From contig JAFYNR010000015.1 in NCBI GenBank assembly GCA_017548045.1, forward strand, positions 1-36,641: a stretch of DNA of 36,641 nt, read 5' to 3'. A program made the translations under genes and the position numbers. The notes below the pieces were generated by a model. The model worked only from the letters and a program-made list of their open reading frames with translations. It was not told the origin of the DNA and made no database searches. This document shows, in pieces, positions 1 through 9,919 of the stretch. The first letter of the stretch is position 1, and every line of letters starts with the position of its first letter. The DNA comes from Clostridia bacterium. GTDB taxonomy: Bacteria > Bacillota > Clostridia > Oscillospirales > Acutalibacteraceae.

Positions 1-1083
<1,083 letters not shown>

Positions 1084-4000
1084 TTATTCATAATCGTCCT
1101 CCGAAGATTCATAGTCATCAAATCCGAAATCTTCGACGCTCATATCATCACTGAAATCATCGTCGTTGTCATCGGTATCTCTGTAGAAAATGTCGTTTTC
1201 TTCGCTTTCCTCATCAACAATGTATGAGTCGCTTCCTTCTGCGTCATTGACATTTCTGAAAGCCTTGTCATCCGAAACAAAGCCAACGTCGTCGCCGTCA
1301 AATGTCTGGCGAAGGTCAATTTCTTCGTCATTTTCGTCAAGAACCTTGATGTCGAGTGCAAGAGCCTGAAGCTCCTTAACAAGAACCTTGAAGGATTCGG
1401 GAACGCCGGGAGTGGGAACATTCTTACCCTTGACGATTGCTTCATAGGTCTTTACACGGCCTACAACGTCGTCAGACTTAACGGTAAGGATTTCCTGAAG
1501 AGTATATGCCGCACCGTAAGCTTCAAGTGCCCAAACTTCCATTTCACCGAAACGCTGACCGCCGAACTGTGCTTTACCGCCCAGAGGCTGCTGAGTAACA
1601 AGTGAGTAGGGACCTGTTGAACGTGCGTGAATCTTATCATCAACAAGGTGATGGAGCTTGAGGTAGTACATAACGCCTACCGTTACGGGGTTGTCAAATA
1701 CGCGGCCTGTTCTGCCGTCTGTAAGAATTGACTTACAGTCAAGGCGGAGCTGAGGAACGGTTGAGGGATCAAACTCAACACCCTTCTCGGCAGCTTCCTT
1801 CTCAGCCTTTTCCATAGCAACACGGTTAGCTTCCTTGAATGCTTCTGTAATGTCTTCTTCGTGTGCGCCGTCGAAAACGGGAGTCATAACATTGATGCCC
1901 AGATTTCTTGCGGCAAAGCCCAGATGAACTTCAAGTACCTGACCGATGTTCATACGTGAGGGAACGCCCAGGGGGTTAAGAACGATATCAAGAGGTGTGC
2001 CGTCGGGAAGGAAGGGCATATCCTCCTGAGGAAGAATTCTTGAAACAACACCCTTGTTACCGTGGCGGCCCGCCATCTTATCGCCGACTGAAAGCTTACG
2101 CTTCTGAGCGATGTAGCAACGGACAACCTTGTTTACGCCGGGTGACAGTTCATCGCTGTTTTCTCTTGTGAATACTTCAACGTTAACAACGATACCGTAT
2201 TCGCCGTGAGGAACCTTGAGTGAGGTATCGCGGACTTCCTTTGCCTTTTCGCCGAAGATTGCACGAAGGAGTCTTTCTTCTGCGGTAAGCTCGGTTTCAC
2301 CCTTGGGTGTAACCTTACCTACAAGGATATCGCCTGACTGAACCTCTGCACCGATTCTGATAATTCCGCGCTCGTCAAGGTTGCCGAGAGCATCCTCGCC
2401 CACGTTAGGAATATCTCTGGTGATTTCTTCGGGTCCGAGTTTGGTTTCTCTTGCTTCTGTTTCGTATTCTTCAATGTGAACCGATGTGTATACGTCGTCA
2501 CGGACGAGCTTTTCGTTGATAAGAACGGCGTCTTCGTAGTTGTAGCCTTCCCAGGTCATAAAGCCTACGAGAGCATTTTTACCAAGGCTGATTTCACCGT
2601 GGTCTGTTGCGGGACCGTCGGCAATAACCTCGCCCTTTTCAACTCTCTGACCGAGAGCAACAATAGGACGCTGGTTGATGCAGGTGCCCTGGTTTGAACG
2701 CATAAACTTGATAAGCTCGTAGTGGTCAAGCGAACCGTCGTCGTTCTTCATATCGATGCTGTCTGCGCTGACCTTTGTGATAACGCCTGCCTGCTTTGCA
2801 AGCACGGTTACACCGGAGTCAACCGCAGCCTTGTATTCCATACCTGTACCTACGATGGGTGCACAGGTCTTGAGAAGAGGAACTGCCTGACGCTGCATGT
2901 TTGAACCCATCAGCGCACGGTTTGCGTCGTCGTTCTCAAGGAAGGGAATCATTGCGGTAGCAACCGAAACAACCATCTTGGGTGAGATATCCATATAGTC
3001 AACCTTTGAACGGTCGATTTCGATGAACTCATCTCTGTGTCTGGCTGTGATCTTTTCTCTGACGAAGAAGCTGTTTTCATCAAGGGCCTCGTTAGCCTGT
3101 GCAACGACGAAATCGTCTTCCGTGTCAGCAGTCATATATTCAACTTCGTCAAGAACACGGCCTGTTTCCTTGTCTATCTTTCTGTAAGGAGTTTCGATGA
3201 AGCCGTATTCGTTGATTTTAGCAAACGTTGCAAGGTAGGAGATAAGACCGATGTTGGGACCTTCGGGGGTCTCGATGGGACACATTCTGCCGTAGTGTGA
3301 GTAGTGAACGTCACGAACCTCGAAGCCTGCTCTGTCTCGTGAAAGACCGCCGGGGCCGAGGGCTGAAAGACGGCGCTTGTGTGTAAGCTCTGCAAGGGGG
3401 TTGGTCTGGTCCATAAACTGTGAAAGGGGTGATGAACCGAAGAACTCCTTGATTGCCACCATTACGGGACGGATGTTGATGAGAGTCTGAGGAGTAATCT
3501 TTTCGTCCTCTTCCTGAGCCTGGATAGCCATTCTCTCACGAACAACTCTTTCCATTCTTGCAAGACCGATTCTGAACTGATTCTGAAGAAGTTCGCCGAC
3601 GGAGCGGATTCTTCTGTTGCCCAGATGGTCAATATCGTCAACGTTACCTACGCGCTTGGTAAGGCAGTTAACGTAGTTGACGGATGCAAAGATATCGTCA
3701 ACAATGATGTGCTTGGGAATAAGGTCGTCACAACGCTCTGCCATTTCGGCAAGGAGTGCTTCCTTATCGTCGCCGCACTTCTCGATTACTTCGTGAAGCA
3801 CGGAGTAGCGTACTTTTTCGTTAATTCCGATTGCTTCAAGCTCTTCCTTTGAAACCTCAACGGGAAGAATCGCATCGGCATAAACCATTCCGTTCGAAAT
3901 TACGAACAGCTCTGTGCCGTCCTCGCAGGCAACAACAACCTTCATTACGCCTGCATTTTCAATTTCGAGTGCCTTTTCTTTTGTAAGCACTTCGCCGGGC

Positions 4001-4917
4001 TCTGCAAGAAGCTCGCCTGTGTATTCCGAAATAACGGGCTGAGCAACGGTGCAGCCGGGAAGACGGTTGAGCATTGAAAGCTTTTTGTTGTATTTGTAAC
4101 GGCCTACACGTGAAATATCGTATCTGTGAGGATCAAAGAAGAGATTATCGATATGCTGCTGAGCCGATTCAAGAGTAACGGGTTCGCCGGGACGGAGCTT
4201 TTTGAAAACCTCCATCAGGGCTTCTTCCGTATTTCTGGTTTCATCCTTCTCCAATGTAGCTTCAAGCTTCTCATCGTAGCCGAAGAAACGGCGGATATCG
4301 TCGTTTGAGCTCAGACCCAGTGCACGGATAAACGCAGTGATATAGATTTTTCTGTTCTTGTCGATACGGACGTAGAAAATGTGGTTGGCGTCGGTTTCGT
4401 ATTCAAGCCAGGCACCTCTGTTGGGGTTGATGGTGCTGGTGTAAAGCTCGATACCTGTCTTATCGTGAGTCATTCCGTAGTAAACACCCGGTGAACGAAC
4501 GAGCTGAGAAACGATAACTCTCTCTGCACCGTTGATAACAAAGGTGCCGCTTTCGGTCATAATGGGGAAGTCGCCCATATAAACCTCTGACTCTTTGATA
4601 ACGCCTGTTTCTTTGTTCTGCAGACGAACCGTAACTCTCATGGGTGCTGCATAGGTAGCGTCACGCTCCTTGCACTCACGAACAGTGTACTTGGGTTTGT
4701 CGTCCATTCTGTAATCTACAAAGCTGAGCACCCAGTTGCCCGTGTAATCCGTAATGTCCGCCGTATCACGGAATACTTCTTTGAGACCGGTTTCGATGAA
4801 CCATTTGTAGGAAGCCTTCTGGATTTCAATCAAATTAGGCATATCCATGACTTCTTTGATTTTTCCAAAGCTCATTCTTGTGCAGCTTCCACGCTTAACG
4901 GGATTCATTTTCAGCAT
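1084..4917 (-). CDS. rpoB: RNA polymerase beta subunit
   Basis: This is a full-length beta subunit (1277 residues), catalytic core of transcription. The N-terminus carries the family signature [19 protein letters not shown]. The rifampicin-binding cluster lies at about residues 495-525 and keeps wild-type Asp, His and Ser at the positions most often mutated in resistance ([17 protein letters not shown]), so a sensitive-type target is inferred. The catalytic-region motifs [12 protein letters not shown] and [24 protein letters not shown] are intact. After the conserved C-terminus there is a tail of about 70 residues that is very rich in Asp/Glu; acidic tails are known in other Firmicutes. Start chosen at ATG 4917, with GGAG 12 bases upstream; ATG 4908 is an alternative. 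rplJ/rplL are not upstream; the gene has its own promoter at 5048-5076. Confidence 0.98.
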   Translation of the reverse strand: MLKMNPVKRGSCTRMSFGKIKEVMDMPNLIEIQKASYKWFIETGLKEVFRDTADITDYTGNWVLSFVDYRMDDKPKYTVRECKERDATYAAPMRVTVRLQNKETGVIKESEVYMGDFPIMTESGTFVINGAERVIVSQLVRSPGVYYGMTHDKTGIELYTSTINPNRGAWLEYETDANHIFYVRIDKNRKIYITAFIRALGLSSNDDIRRFFGYDEKLEATLEKDETRNTEEALMEVFKKLRPGEPVTLESAQQHIDNLFFDPHRYDISRVGRYKYNKKLSMLNRLPGCTVAQPVISEYTGELLAEPGEVLTKEKALEIENAGVMKVVVACEDGTELFVISNGMVYADAILPVEVSKEELEAIGINEKVRYSVLHEVIEKCGDDKEALLAEMAERCDDLIPKHIIVDDIFASVNYVNCLTKRVGNVDDIDHLGNRRIRSVGELLQNQFRIGLARMERVVRERMAIQAQEEDEKITPQTLINIRPVMVAIKEFFGSSPLSQFMDQTNPLAELTHKRRLSALGPGGLSRDRAGFEVRDVHYSHYGRMCPIETPEGPNIGLISYLATFAKINEYGFIETPYRKIDKETGRVLDEVEYMTADTEDDFVVAQANEALDENSFFVREKITARHRDEFIEIDRSKVDYMDISPKMVVSVATAMIPFLENDDANRALMGSNMQRQAVPLLKTCAPIVGTGMEYKAAVDSGVTVLAKQAGVITKVSADSIDMKNDDGSLDHYELIKFMRSNQGTCINQRPIVALGQRVEKGEVIADGPATDHGEISLGKNALVGFMTWEGYNYEDAVLINEKLVRDDVYTSVHIEEYETEARETKLGPEEITRDIPNVGEDALGNLDERGIIRIGAEVQSGDILVGKVTPKGETELTAEERLLRAIFGEKAKEVRDTSLKVPHGEYGIVVNVEVFTRENSDELSPGVNKVVRCYIAQKRKLSVGDKMAGRHGNKGVVSRILPQEDMPFLPDGTPLDIVLNPLGVPSRMNIGQVLEVHLGFAARNLGINVMTPVFDGAHEEDITEAFKEANRVAMEKAEKEAAEKGVEFDPSTVPQLRLDCKSILTDGRTGRVFDNPVTVGVMYYLKLHHLVDDKIHARSTGPYSLVTQQPLGGKAQFGGQRFGEMEVWALEAYGAAYTLQEILTVKSDDVVGRVKTYEAIVKGKNVPTPGVPESFKVLVKELQALALDIKVLDENDEEIDLRQTFDGDDVGFVSDDKAFRNVNDAEGSDSYIVDEESEENDIFYRDTDDNDDDFSDDMSVEDFGFDDYESSEDDYE

Positions 4918-5047
4918 TAGGCTAAATCACTCCGTTTCTTTAGATCTTCCGAATTTTATTGCCGGAATTTGCTCCTATAAATATAAAAATATGCGCAATA
5001 TTATTTAAATTATAGGGTAGTAAATTCCATTATAATGACAGGATAGC

Positions 5048-5076
5048 ATTTTATTACAATCAAAATAATATGTCAA
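5048..5076 (-). promoter_or_regulatory. Candidate SigA promoter of rpoBC
   Basis: Read on the minus strand, a perfect -35 box TTGACA (5076-5071) is followed by a 17-base spacer and a -10 box TAAAAT (5053-5048). Transcription would start near 5041, giving a leader of about 124 bases before the rpoB start. The leader contains a short hairpin (TTCCG, 11-base loop, CGGAA) shortly before the ribosome binding site. The surrounding DNA is very AT-rich. This is a prediction from sequence match and spacing. Confidence 0.75.
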
Positions 5077-5175
5077 TACTTATTTTATATTTTTGTATAC
5101 TTGCACGAATTTCAAAACGCATCAAGCACTGTCTTTGTGTAATATTTTTCCACTTTTGTTAAAAGTGACAATATT

Positions 5176-5204
5176 TTTTGACAACTGTTCCGAGTGTGTC
5201 AAAA
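5176..5204. repeat. Perfect inverted repeat upstream of the rpoB promoter
   Basis: TTTTGACA at 5176-5183 is mirrored by TGTCAAAA at 5197-5204 around a 13-base centre. Each arm contains a -35-like TTGACA, but no -10 box at proper distance was found for either orientation. It could be a protein-binding site or part of the rpoB control region; function is unknown. Confidence 0.55.
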
Positions 5205-5217
5205 TTGGTGTAAAAGA

Positions 5218-5243
5218 AGCGGTGATTTTGCATCATCACCGCT
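5218..5243 (-). terminator. Hairpin terminator of tmcAL
   Basis: A perfect 9-bp stem AGCGGTGAT/ATCACCGCT (5218-5226 with 5235-5243) with an 8-base loop begins six bases after the tmcAL stop codon. On the minus strand it is followed by TCTTTTAC, a weak U-tract. It separates tmcAL from rpoB, which supports an independent rpoBC transcript. Confidence 0.7.
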
Positions 5244-5248
5244 CCGTT

Positions 5249-6409
5249 TTATTCTGTTATTACAGGTTTTGTGCTTTTTTCTTCACCGCAAATCCGTACG
5301 TTTTCGCTGCAAAGCGCATATACGTCCCCTGCCCTACACTCGGCAGTAAAAATTCTTTGAGCACCCTCTCCCAAAGCAGAAATATCTGCCGCTTTCGTTA
5401 TCAAAGGAAGTCTGCACTCTCTGTTTCTTATAAGTTCTGCGCCCTTGCCGTTTAATCCCGTAACCCTGATATACGGCACGGGTGTATCTGCATCCTCCGC
5501 AGTAATGCCGAGAAAATAGTTGATTATAATTCTCCTTATACGTGCGTGTGAATACCTTTTGGTTTTGGCAAGTGCATAAAGCTCCTCAAGGGATTTTGCC
5601 TGCACCGATGCGGAAAGAATTCTGTTTTCAATGCCTTCGCTTATGTCGGGTGTGCGTGCAATATCACCACTGCTTGCAGTACGGAGCTTGTAAAGTATCG
5701 CTCTCTCGATAAACGCAACACTCCTTTTTTTACATCCGTCATAAAGCGATGAATCGGGCACGTATCTGCTCCATTCTTTGCTGTCAAGAATTCTGCTTCT
5801 TATGAGTGAAGCTGACGCAATATCCGAATCCGAATCTGCCGAATCGTGCGCCGCACCCTGACGTTCAAAGGTTACGGGCTTCATTCTGCTGTTAATACGG
5901 TTTATTGCCGCCGCATATTCAACACCCAGAATATTATTAGGACTTTTGATTACATCCGCATACAAAGGATTTATTTTGCACAAGGCATTCTCTCTTGCAG
6001 ATGCAAAGGATATGCCTTTTTTCAGTTCATCCGCAATAAGAGGCTTCATTTCATCTGAATAAACCGCCTCAGCCGTTTTGCATATGACATCCGCATCTCC
6101 GCACTCACTGCCGAAAACCAACCAATCACAGCCGAATGCGTCAAGAATCTCAACCCCTGCCCGCGCAAAGCTCTGTGCACCCGAAACCGCATAGGGTACG
6201 GGCAGCTGTAAAACGAGGTCAACCCCAGCATTCAGTGCCGCTTTCGCCCTTTCGGAGTGATGAAAAACCGCCGGCTCACCTCTCTGCACAAAATTTCCGC
6301 TCATTACGGCAACGATATGAGTCGCTCCCGCCTGCCTTGCTTTTTCAATGAGCAAAGCGTGACCGTTATGGAAGGGATTATATTCTGCTATTATTCCTGC
6401 AACGAGCAT
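5249..6409 (-). CDS. tmcAL: tRNA(Met) cytidine acetate ligase
   Basis: This YlbM/COG1323-family enzyme uses acetate and ATP to make N4-acetylcytidine at the wobble position of elongator tRNA(Met). The N-terminal nucleotidyltransferase motif MLVAGIIAEYNPFHNGH places the HxGH-type signature at residues 14-17, followed by SGNFVQRGEPA and, later, the ASLIRSR motif. Start chosen at ATG 6409 because the family signature begins there and AAAGG lies just upstream; the frame can be extended 15 codons to 6454, but that adds a non-family sequence overlapping the promoter region. Length is 386 residues, normal for the family. It is divergent from ackA, another acetate/ATP enzyme, with 108 bases between starts. 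No convincing promoter was found for it. Confidence 0.93.
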   Translation of the reverse strand: MLVAGIIAEYNPFHNGHALLIEKARQAGATHIVAVMSGNFVQRGEPAVFHHSERAKAALNAGVDLVLQLPVPYAVSGAQSFARAGVEILDAFGCDWLVFGSECGDADVICKTAEAVYSDEMKPLIADELKKGISFASARENALCKINPLYADVIKSPNNILGVEYAAAINRINSRMKPVTFERQGAAHDSADSDSDIASASLIRSRILDSKEWSRYVPDSSLYDGCKKRSVAFIERAILYKLRTASSGDIARTPDISEGIENRILSASVQAKSLEELYALAKTKRYSHARIRRIIINYFLGITAEDADTPVPYIRVTGLNGKGAELIRNRECRLPLITKAADISALGEGAQRIFTAECRAGDVYALCSENVRICGEEKSTKPVITE

Positions 6410-6435
6410 AATTCTGCCTTTCTTGAATAAAATAC

Positions 6436-6464
6436 TTGCAAAATTTACTTGCAAGATATATAAT
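6436..6464 (+). promoter_or_regulatory. Candidate SigA promoter of ackA with flanking repeats
   Basis: TTGCAA (6436-6441), a 17-base spacer and TATAAT (6459-6464) form a good promoter, with a start near 6471. ACTTGCAA is directly repeated at 6434-6441 and 6447-6454, so one copy covers the -35 box and one lies in the spacer. An 11-bp palindrome ATAAC-A-GTTAT (6465-6475) covers the predicted start site. Both repeats are possible operator sites; no regulator can be named. Confidence 0.7.
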
Positions 6465-6517
6465 ATAACAGTTATGTAAACAAATCAAGCAAATATTCAC
6501 GTTTAGGAGTGTTAAAA

Positions 6518-7723
6518 TTGAAAATTCTCGTAATCAACTGTGGCAGTTCATCTCTTAAATATCAGCTTTTCGATATGGAAAACGAAGCTGTTCTCGCAAA
6601 GGGCAACTGCGAAAAAATCGGTAACGAAACAAGCTTTATCGGCGGTTCTGCAAACGGTGAAAAGTTTGAAACTCCCGTATTTATGGCAAACCACACAGAA
6701 GCTTTCCAGCAGGTTAAGAAGGCCCTCACCGAAGGCGCATCAAAGGTTATTGATGACCTCAGCGAAATTTCGGCAGTAGGCCACAGAGTTGTTCAGGGCG
6801 GTGCGCTTTTCAAAGAAAGCACACTTGTAACAGACGAAGTTATCAAGGGCATTGAAAGCCTTTGCGACCTTGCACCTCTCCACAATCCTGCACACATCCA
6901 GGGTATCAGAGCTTGTGTGGATGTTTTCGGAGAAAACGTTCCCCAGGTTGTTGTATTTGACAACGCATTCCACTCAACAATGCCTGCCGAAGCATATATG
7001 TTCCCCATTCCTTACGAATACTATGAGAAGTATGCTATCCGCCGTTACGGCTTCCACGGCACATCACACCGTTTCGTAAGCGCTCGCTGTGCTGAAGTTA
7101 TGGGCAAGAACATTGAAGACCTCAAGATTGTTACCTGCCACCTCGGCAACGGTTCATCGATTACCGCAGTAAAGGGCGGCAAGTGCATCGACACAAGCAT
7201 GGGTCTCACTCCCCTTGACGGCTTCATTATGGGTACACGCTGCGGTGCAGTTGACCCCTCGGTTATCACCTATCTTCAGCAGAAGGAAGGCTGGACACCT
7301 GCTGAAACAGACACAATCCTCAACAAAAAATCGGGTGTTCTCGGCATTTCGGGTGTAGGCAGTGACGACAGAGACGTTTCCGCTGCTGAAGCAGAAGGTA
7401 ACGAAAGAGCACATCTTGCAAGAAGCATCCAGAAGTATCAGGTACGTAAGCTTATCGGCAGCTACGTTGCAGCTATGGACGGCGTTGATGCTATCGTATT
7501 CACCGGCGGTATCGGTGAAAACACCTTCGACCTTCGTGCAGACGTTTGTAACAACCTGAGCTATCTCGGCATAAAGCTTGATGAAGAAGCAAACAACGTT
7601 ATGCGCAGAGGCAAGGAAGGCGAAATCTCAACCGCAGATTCAAAGGTTAAGGTATTTGTGCTTCCCACCAACGAAGAGCTTGTTATTGCAAGAGATACAA
7701 AGGCTATTGTAGAAGCTATGTAA
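6518..7723 (+). CDS. ackA: Acetate kinase
   Basis: Acetate kinase interconverts acetyl phosphate + ADP with acetate + ATP, the last step of fermentative acetate production. The N-terminus MKILVINCGSSSLKYQLFD is the family signature. Other conserved elements are GHRVVQGG with the substrate-binding Arg at 90, VVFDNAFHSTMP (catalytic Asp near 147), HLGNGSS near 205, and FTGGIGENT. Start chosen at TTG 6518: AGGAG at 6505-6509 sits 8 bases upstream, and the protein begins at the usual family start. A GTG at 6509 would overlap that ribosome binding site. Length is 401 residues, normal. The phosphotransacetylase gene pta is not in the window. A strong terminator follows at once. Confidence 0.97.
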   Translation: MKILVINCGSSSLKYQLFDMENEAVLAKGNCEKIGNETSFIGGSANGEKFETPVFMANHTEAFQQVKKALTEGASKVIDDLSEISAVGHRVVQGGALFKESTLVTDEVIKGIESLCDLAPLHNPAHIQGIRACVDVFGENVPQVVVFDNAFHSTMPAEAYMFPIPYEYYEKYAIRRYGFHGTSHRFVSARCAEVMGKNIEDLKIVTCHLGNGSSITAVKGGKCIDTSMGLTPLDGFIMGTRCGAVDPSVITYLQQKEGWTPAETDTILNKKSGVLGISGVGSDDRDVSAAEAEGNERAHLARSIQKYQVRKLIGSYVAAMDGVDAIVFTGGIGENTFDLRADVCNNLSYLGIKLDEEANNVMRRGKEGEISTADSKVKVFVLPTNEELVIARDTKAIVEAM

Positions 7724-7735
7724 TTTCACATTCTG

Positions 7736-7763
7736 ACGGGTACGGTTTCCGTACCCGTTTTTG
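7736..7763 (+). terminator. Intrinsic terminator of ackA
   Basis: A perfect 10-bp GC-rich stem ACGGGTACGG/CCGTACCCGT (7736-7745, 7749-7758) with loop TTT is followed by a short T-run. It lies 13 bases after the ackA stop. Confidence 0.9.
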
Positions 7764-7767
7764 TTTA

Positions 7768-7796
7768 TTGACTATTCGTCTGCGGTATAGTATAAT
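7768..7796 (+). promoter_or_regulatory. Candidate SigA promoter of the CBM9-like/nahK operon
   Basis: TTGACT (7768-7773), a 17-base spacer and a perfect TATAAT (7791-7796) lie directly after the ackA terminator. Transcription would start near 7803, about 27 bases before the first gene. This shows that the downstream operon is transcribed separately from ackA. Confidence 0.82.
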
Positions 7797-7829
7797 GTTT
7801 TAATAATTATAAATACTGGAGAGATTGAT

Positions 7830-8453
7830 TTGGAATACACCGCTCCGATTTTTGACTCTGCAGAAAGCGCGAAAAATTTTCCCGTAGTAAGGATCAATTC
7901 GTTCCATTGGGAAAAGGACGGCTATTCACGGCCCGAAAGTTACGCCGCACTGTTTGCCGTTAAAGGCGAAGGATTACACGCCCTGCTGTGGTCTTATGAA
8001 GAAAATATACGCTGTGAGTGCACCGAAAACTATCAGCCCGTATACACGGACAGTTGCCTTGAATTTTTTGTTATGCCCGTTGAAGGTGACAAAAAATATC
8101 TGAATATTGAGGTCAACAAAAACGGTATTTATCTTGCACAGCTTGGCGAAATCCGCGAAAACAGAGTTTTTGTCAGAGATCTGACAAACCTTGAACCAAC
8201 CGTTATTCCCATGGAAATTGAGGATGAAAAAGGCAAAGCCTGGGGATGTGAAATAGTTCTTACCGAAGATTTCATATCCGCACTTTACGGCACGGATTAC
8301 GCCGTAAAGTCCTGTAAAATCAAAGGTAACTTCTACAAATGCGCGGATGCTTCCGTTACTCCGCACTACGGGGCATATTTCCCCGTTACAACCGCCGCCT
8401 TGGGATTTCATAATCCCGACTGCTTCGGCGAAATTATCATCGGAAAGGTATGA
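7830..8453 (+). CDS. CBM9-like carbohydrate-binding protein
   Basis: This 207-residue protein resembles the stand-alone carbohydrate-binding family 9-like proteins: a single beta-rich domain with the pattern PVYTDSCLEFFV in the first half and LNIEVNKNG, then WGCEIVLTEDF, then GNFYKCAD and a closing FHNPDCFGEIII. There is no signal peptide or membrane segment, so it is probably cytoplasmic. Start chosen at TTG 7830 with GGAGAG at 7818-7823. Its TGA stop is directly followed by the nahK start, so the two are translationally coupled. The context suggests a role with amino sugars or their oligosaccharides, but ligand and function are not known; it could also be a sugar-sensing or enzyme-partner protein. 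Family call is by pattern recall only. Confidence 0.75.
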   Translation: MEYTAPIFDSAESAKNFPVVRINSFHWEKDGYSRPESYAALFAVKGEGLHALLWSYEENIRCECTENYQPVYTDSCLEFFVMPVEGDKKYLNIEVNKNGIYLAQLGEIRENRVFVRDLTNLEPTVIPMEIEDEKGKAWGCEIVLTEDFISALYGTDYAVKSCKIKGNFYKCADASVTPHYGAYFPVTTAALGFHNPDCFGEIIIGKV

Positions 8454-9581
8454 TTGAAAATGGAAAATAAAATCAATGTTGACGAGCTTCTCAGGGCTTT
8501 TGTGTTTGAGGGTGAGCTTGCAGACGTTATACAGCTTCACGACGGTCATATAAATAACACGTACAGATTCGACTTCCGCACGGAAAACGGAAAGCTTAAC
8601 AGATATCTCGTTCAAGAGCTTAACACCTATGTTTTCAAAGACTATGAAGGACTTATGAATAACGTTATGGGCGTTACCGCACATATGCAGAAGAAGGTTG
8701 CCGAAAACGGAGGAGATACTCAGAGAGAGTGTCTTTGCGTTTACCCCGCAACAGACGGCAAGCCTTTTTATATCGACGGCGACGGTCGTTGCTGGAGATG
8801 CTATAATTTCATTTATGACAGCCATTCCTGTCAGTGTGTGGACAGTGCAGAAACCTTCCGCAAGGCTGCAAAGGCTTTCGGTAATTTTCAGCAGATTCTT
8901 GCGGATTACCCCATTGACGGTCTTGTAGAAACCATTCCCAATTTCCATAACACCGTTTCACGCTTTGCAGATTTCAAAAAAGCCGTTGAGGATAATCTTT
9001 CCGGCAGAGCAGACACGGCAAAGGAAGAAATTGAATTTGTTCTCGCCCGTGAAAAGGATTGCTCCGTGCTTCTTGACCTGCTTGATGCAGGCAAGCTTCC
9101 TCTGAGAGTTACCCATAACGACACAAAGCTCAATAACGTTATGTTTGATAACGAAACCAACGAAGGCATATGCGTTGTTGACCTTGATACGGTTATGCCC
9201 GGACTTTCTCTCTACGATTTCGGTGACAGCATCCGTTTCGGCGCAAACACCGCCGCGGAGGATGAAAAGGATATTTCAAAAGTATCGTTAAGTCTTGAAT
9301 TCTTCAAGGCGTATACCGAAGGCTACCTTGCCGCCGCAGGCAAAAGCCTTGAAAAAGAAGAAATCAATCAGCTCGCATTCTCATCAAAGCTTATGACTCT
9401 TGAATGCGGTATGCGTTTCCTGGGCGATTACATCAACGGTGACACCTACTTCAAAACCGCATATCCCGAGCATAACCTTGTAAGATGCCGCACACAGTTT
9501 GCTCTTGTTGCGGATATGGAAAAGAAGATGGCGGATATGGAAAAAATCGTTACTGATTGTTGCAAGGAGCTGGGAATATAA
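8454..9581 (+). CDS. nahK: N-acetylhexosamine 1-kinase (APH-fold)
   Basis: NahK phosphorylates GlcNAc or GalNAc at C1 with ATP, feeding the lacto-N-biose/galacto-N-biose and related amino-sugar salvage routes. The protein (375 residues, close to the family length) has the APH fold: an N-terminal part with GHINNTYRFDF, then the catalytic loop THNDTKLNNVMFD with Asp 223, then the metal-binding VDLDTVMPG (Asp 243) and YDFGDSIRFGA. The C-terminal stretch LECGMRFLGDYINGD and YPEHNLVRCRTQ is characteristic of NahK rather than of aminoglycoside kinases. The start is either TTG 8454, directly after the preceding stop codon, or ATG 8460; GGAAAGG at 8442-8448 could serve both. Older databases mislabel this family as mucin desulfatase. 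No GNB/LNB phosphorylase gene is nearby. Confidence 0.88.
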   Translation: MKMENKINVDELLRAFVFEGELADVIQLHDGHINNTYRFDFRTENGKLNRYLVQELNTYVFKDYEGLMNNVMGVTAHMQKKVAENGGDTQRECLCVYPATDGKPFYIDGDGRCWRCYNFIYDSHSCQCVDSAETFRKAAKAFGNFQQILADYPIDGLVETIPNFHNTVSRFADFKKAVEDNLSGRADTAKEEIEFVLAREKDCSVLLDLLDAGKLPLRVTHNDTKLNNVMFDNETNEGICVVDLDTVMPGLSLYDFGDSIRFGANTAAEDEKDISKVSLSLEFFKAYTEGYLAAAGKSLEKEEINQLAFSSKLMTLECGMRFLGDYINGDTYFKTAYPEHNLVRCRTQFALVADMEKKMADMEKIVTDCCKELGI

Positions 9582-9583
9582 AA

Positions 9584-9919
9584 ATGATTTCCCCAATACT
9601 CAGTGAAGAAGAATTCAAAAAGCGGCTTGCTTTCTGGACTCTTGATAACGATATCGGAGCAACCCTGCCCCAGGATTACAGCCGCGAGGATTATGCGGAA
9701 ACCTTCCGTCTGCCTGATTTTGATTATGTTCACACACAGTCAATGGCCGATGAAAACGGTGATCTGCTGACCCTGCTCAAAAGCAGAGTTCACCTGAGTG
9801 ACTGGCAGACACGCAACCACCGTGAAGAACGGAATTTTGAATTTTACCTGGTGCTCAAAACCCTGACGGATTGCCCCGAGGTTGAGCCTTTTCCCGTAGG
9901 ATATATAATAGTTGATTAA
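9584..9919 (+). CDS. Hypothetical protein, third gene of the nahK operon
   Basis: I do not recognise this 111-residue protein. It starts at ATG 9584, two bases after the nahK stop, with AAGGAG at 9564-9569 (a long 14-base spacing). It is acidic, has no signal peptide, membrane segment or cysteines, and looks like a small soluble domain: a helical opening (ISPILSEEEFKKRL), a middle with YVHTQSMADENGDLL, and a beta-like end (FYLVLKTL, then PVGYIIVD). Close spacing and the shared terminator place it in the CBM9-like/nahK operon, so a link to amino-sugar metabolism is possible but unproven. Codon use matches its neighbours, which supports a real gene. Confidence 0.75.
   Translation: MISPILSEEEFKKRLAFWTLDNDIGATLPQDYSREDYAETFRLPDFDYVHTQSMADENGDLLTLLKSRVHLSDWQTRNHREERNFEFYLVLKTLTDCPEVEPFPVGYIIVD

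Larger units (their letters stand above)
4918..5248. other. rpoB-tmcAL intergenic region (331 bases)
   Basis: No credible gene lies here. From right to left it holds the tmcAL terminator hairpin (5218-5243), a perfect 8-bp inverted repeat TTTTGACA-N13-TGTCAAAA (5176-5204), a 7-bp inverted repeat CACTTTT-GTT-AAAAGTG (5151-5167), the rpoB promoter (5048-5076), and the rpoB leader. A 120-codon plus-strand reading frame that starts here runs antisense into tmcAL and is judged spurious. Confidence 0.7.

Noticed and set aside
5093-5455. 120-codon plus-strand frame beside rpoB
   Set aside because: It starts in AT-rich intergenic DNA with no ribosome binding site and runs antisense into tmcAL; the Cys/Phe-rich sequence looks random.
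6410-6500. Promoter for tmcAL on the minus strand
   Set aside because: TTGCAA with a TTTATT -10 can be drawn, but it would place the start site about 8 bases before the start codon, leaving no room for the ribosome binding site; other pairs are poor.
7974-8948. 324-codon open frame on the minus strand
   Set aside because: It lies antisense across the CBM9-like gene and the first half of nahK, has no ribosome binding site or family motifs, and its composition is that of a mirrored coding frame.
8454-9581. Aminoglycoside resistance kinase
   Set aside because: The APH fold is present, but the C-terminal motifs and overall sequence fit N-acetylhexosamine 1-kinase; no resistance context.
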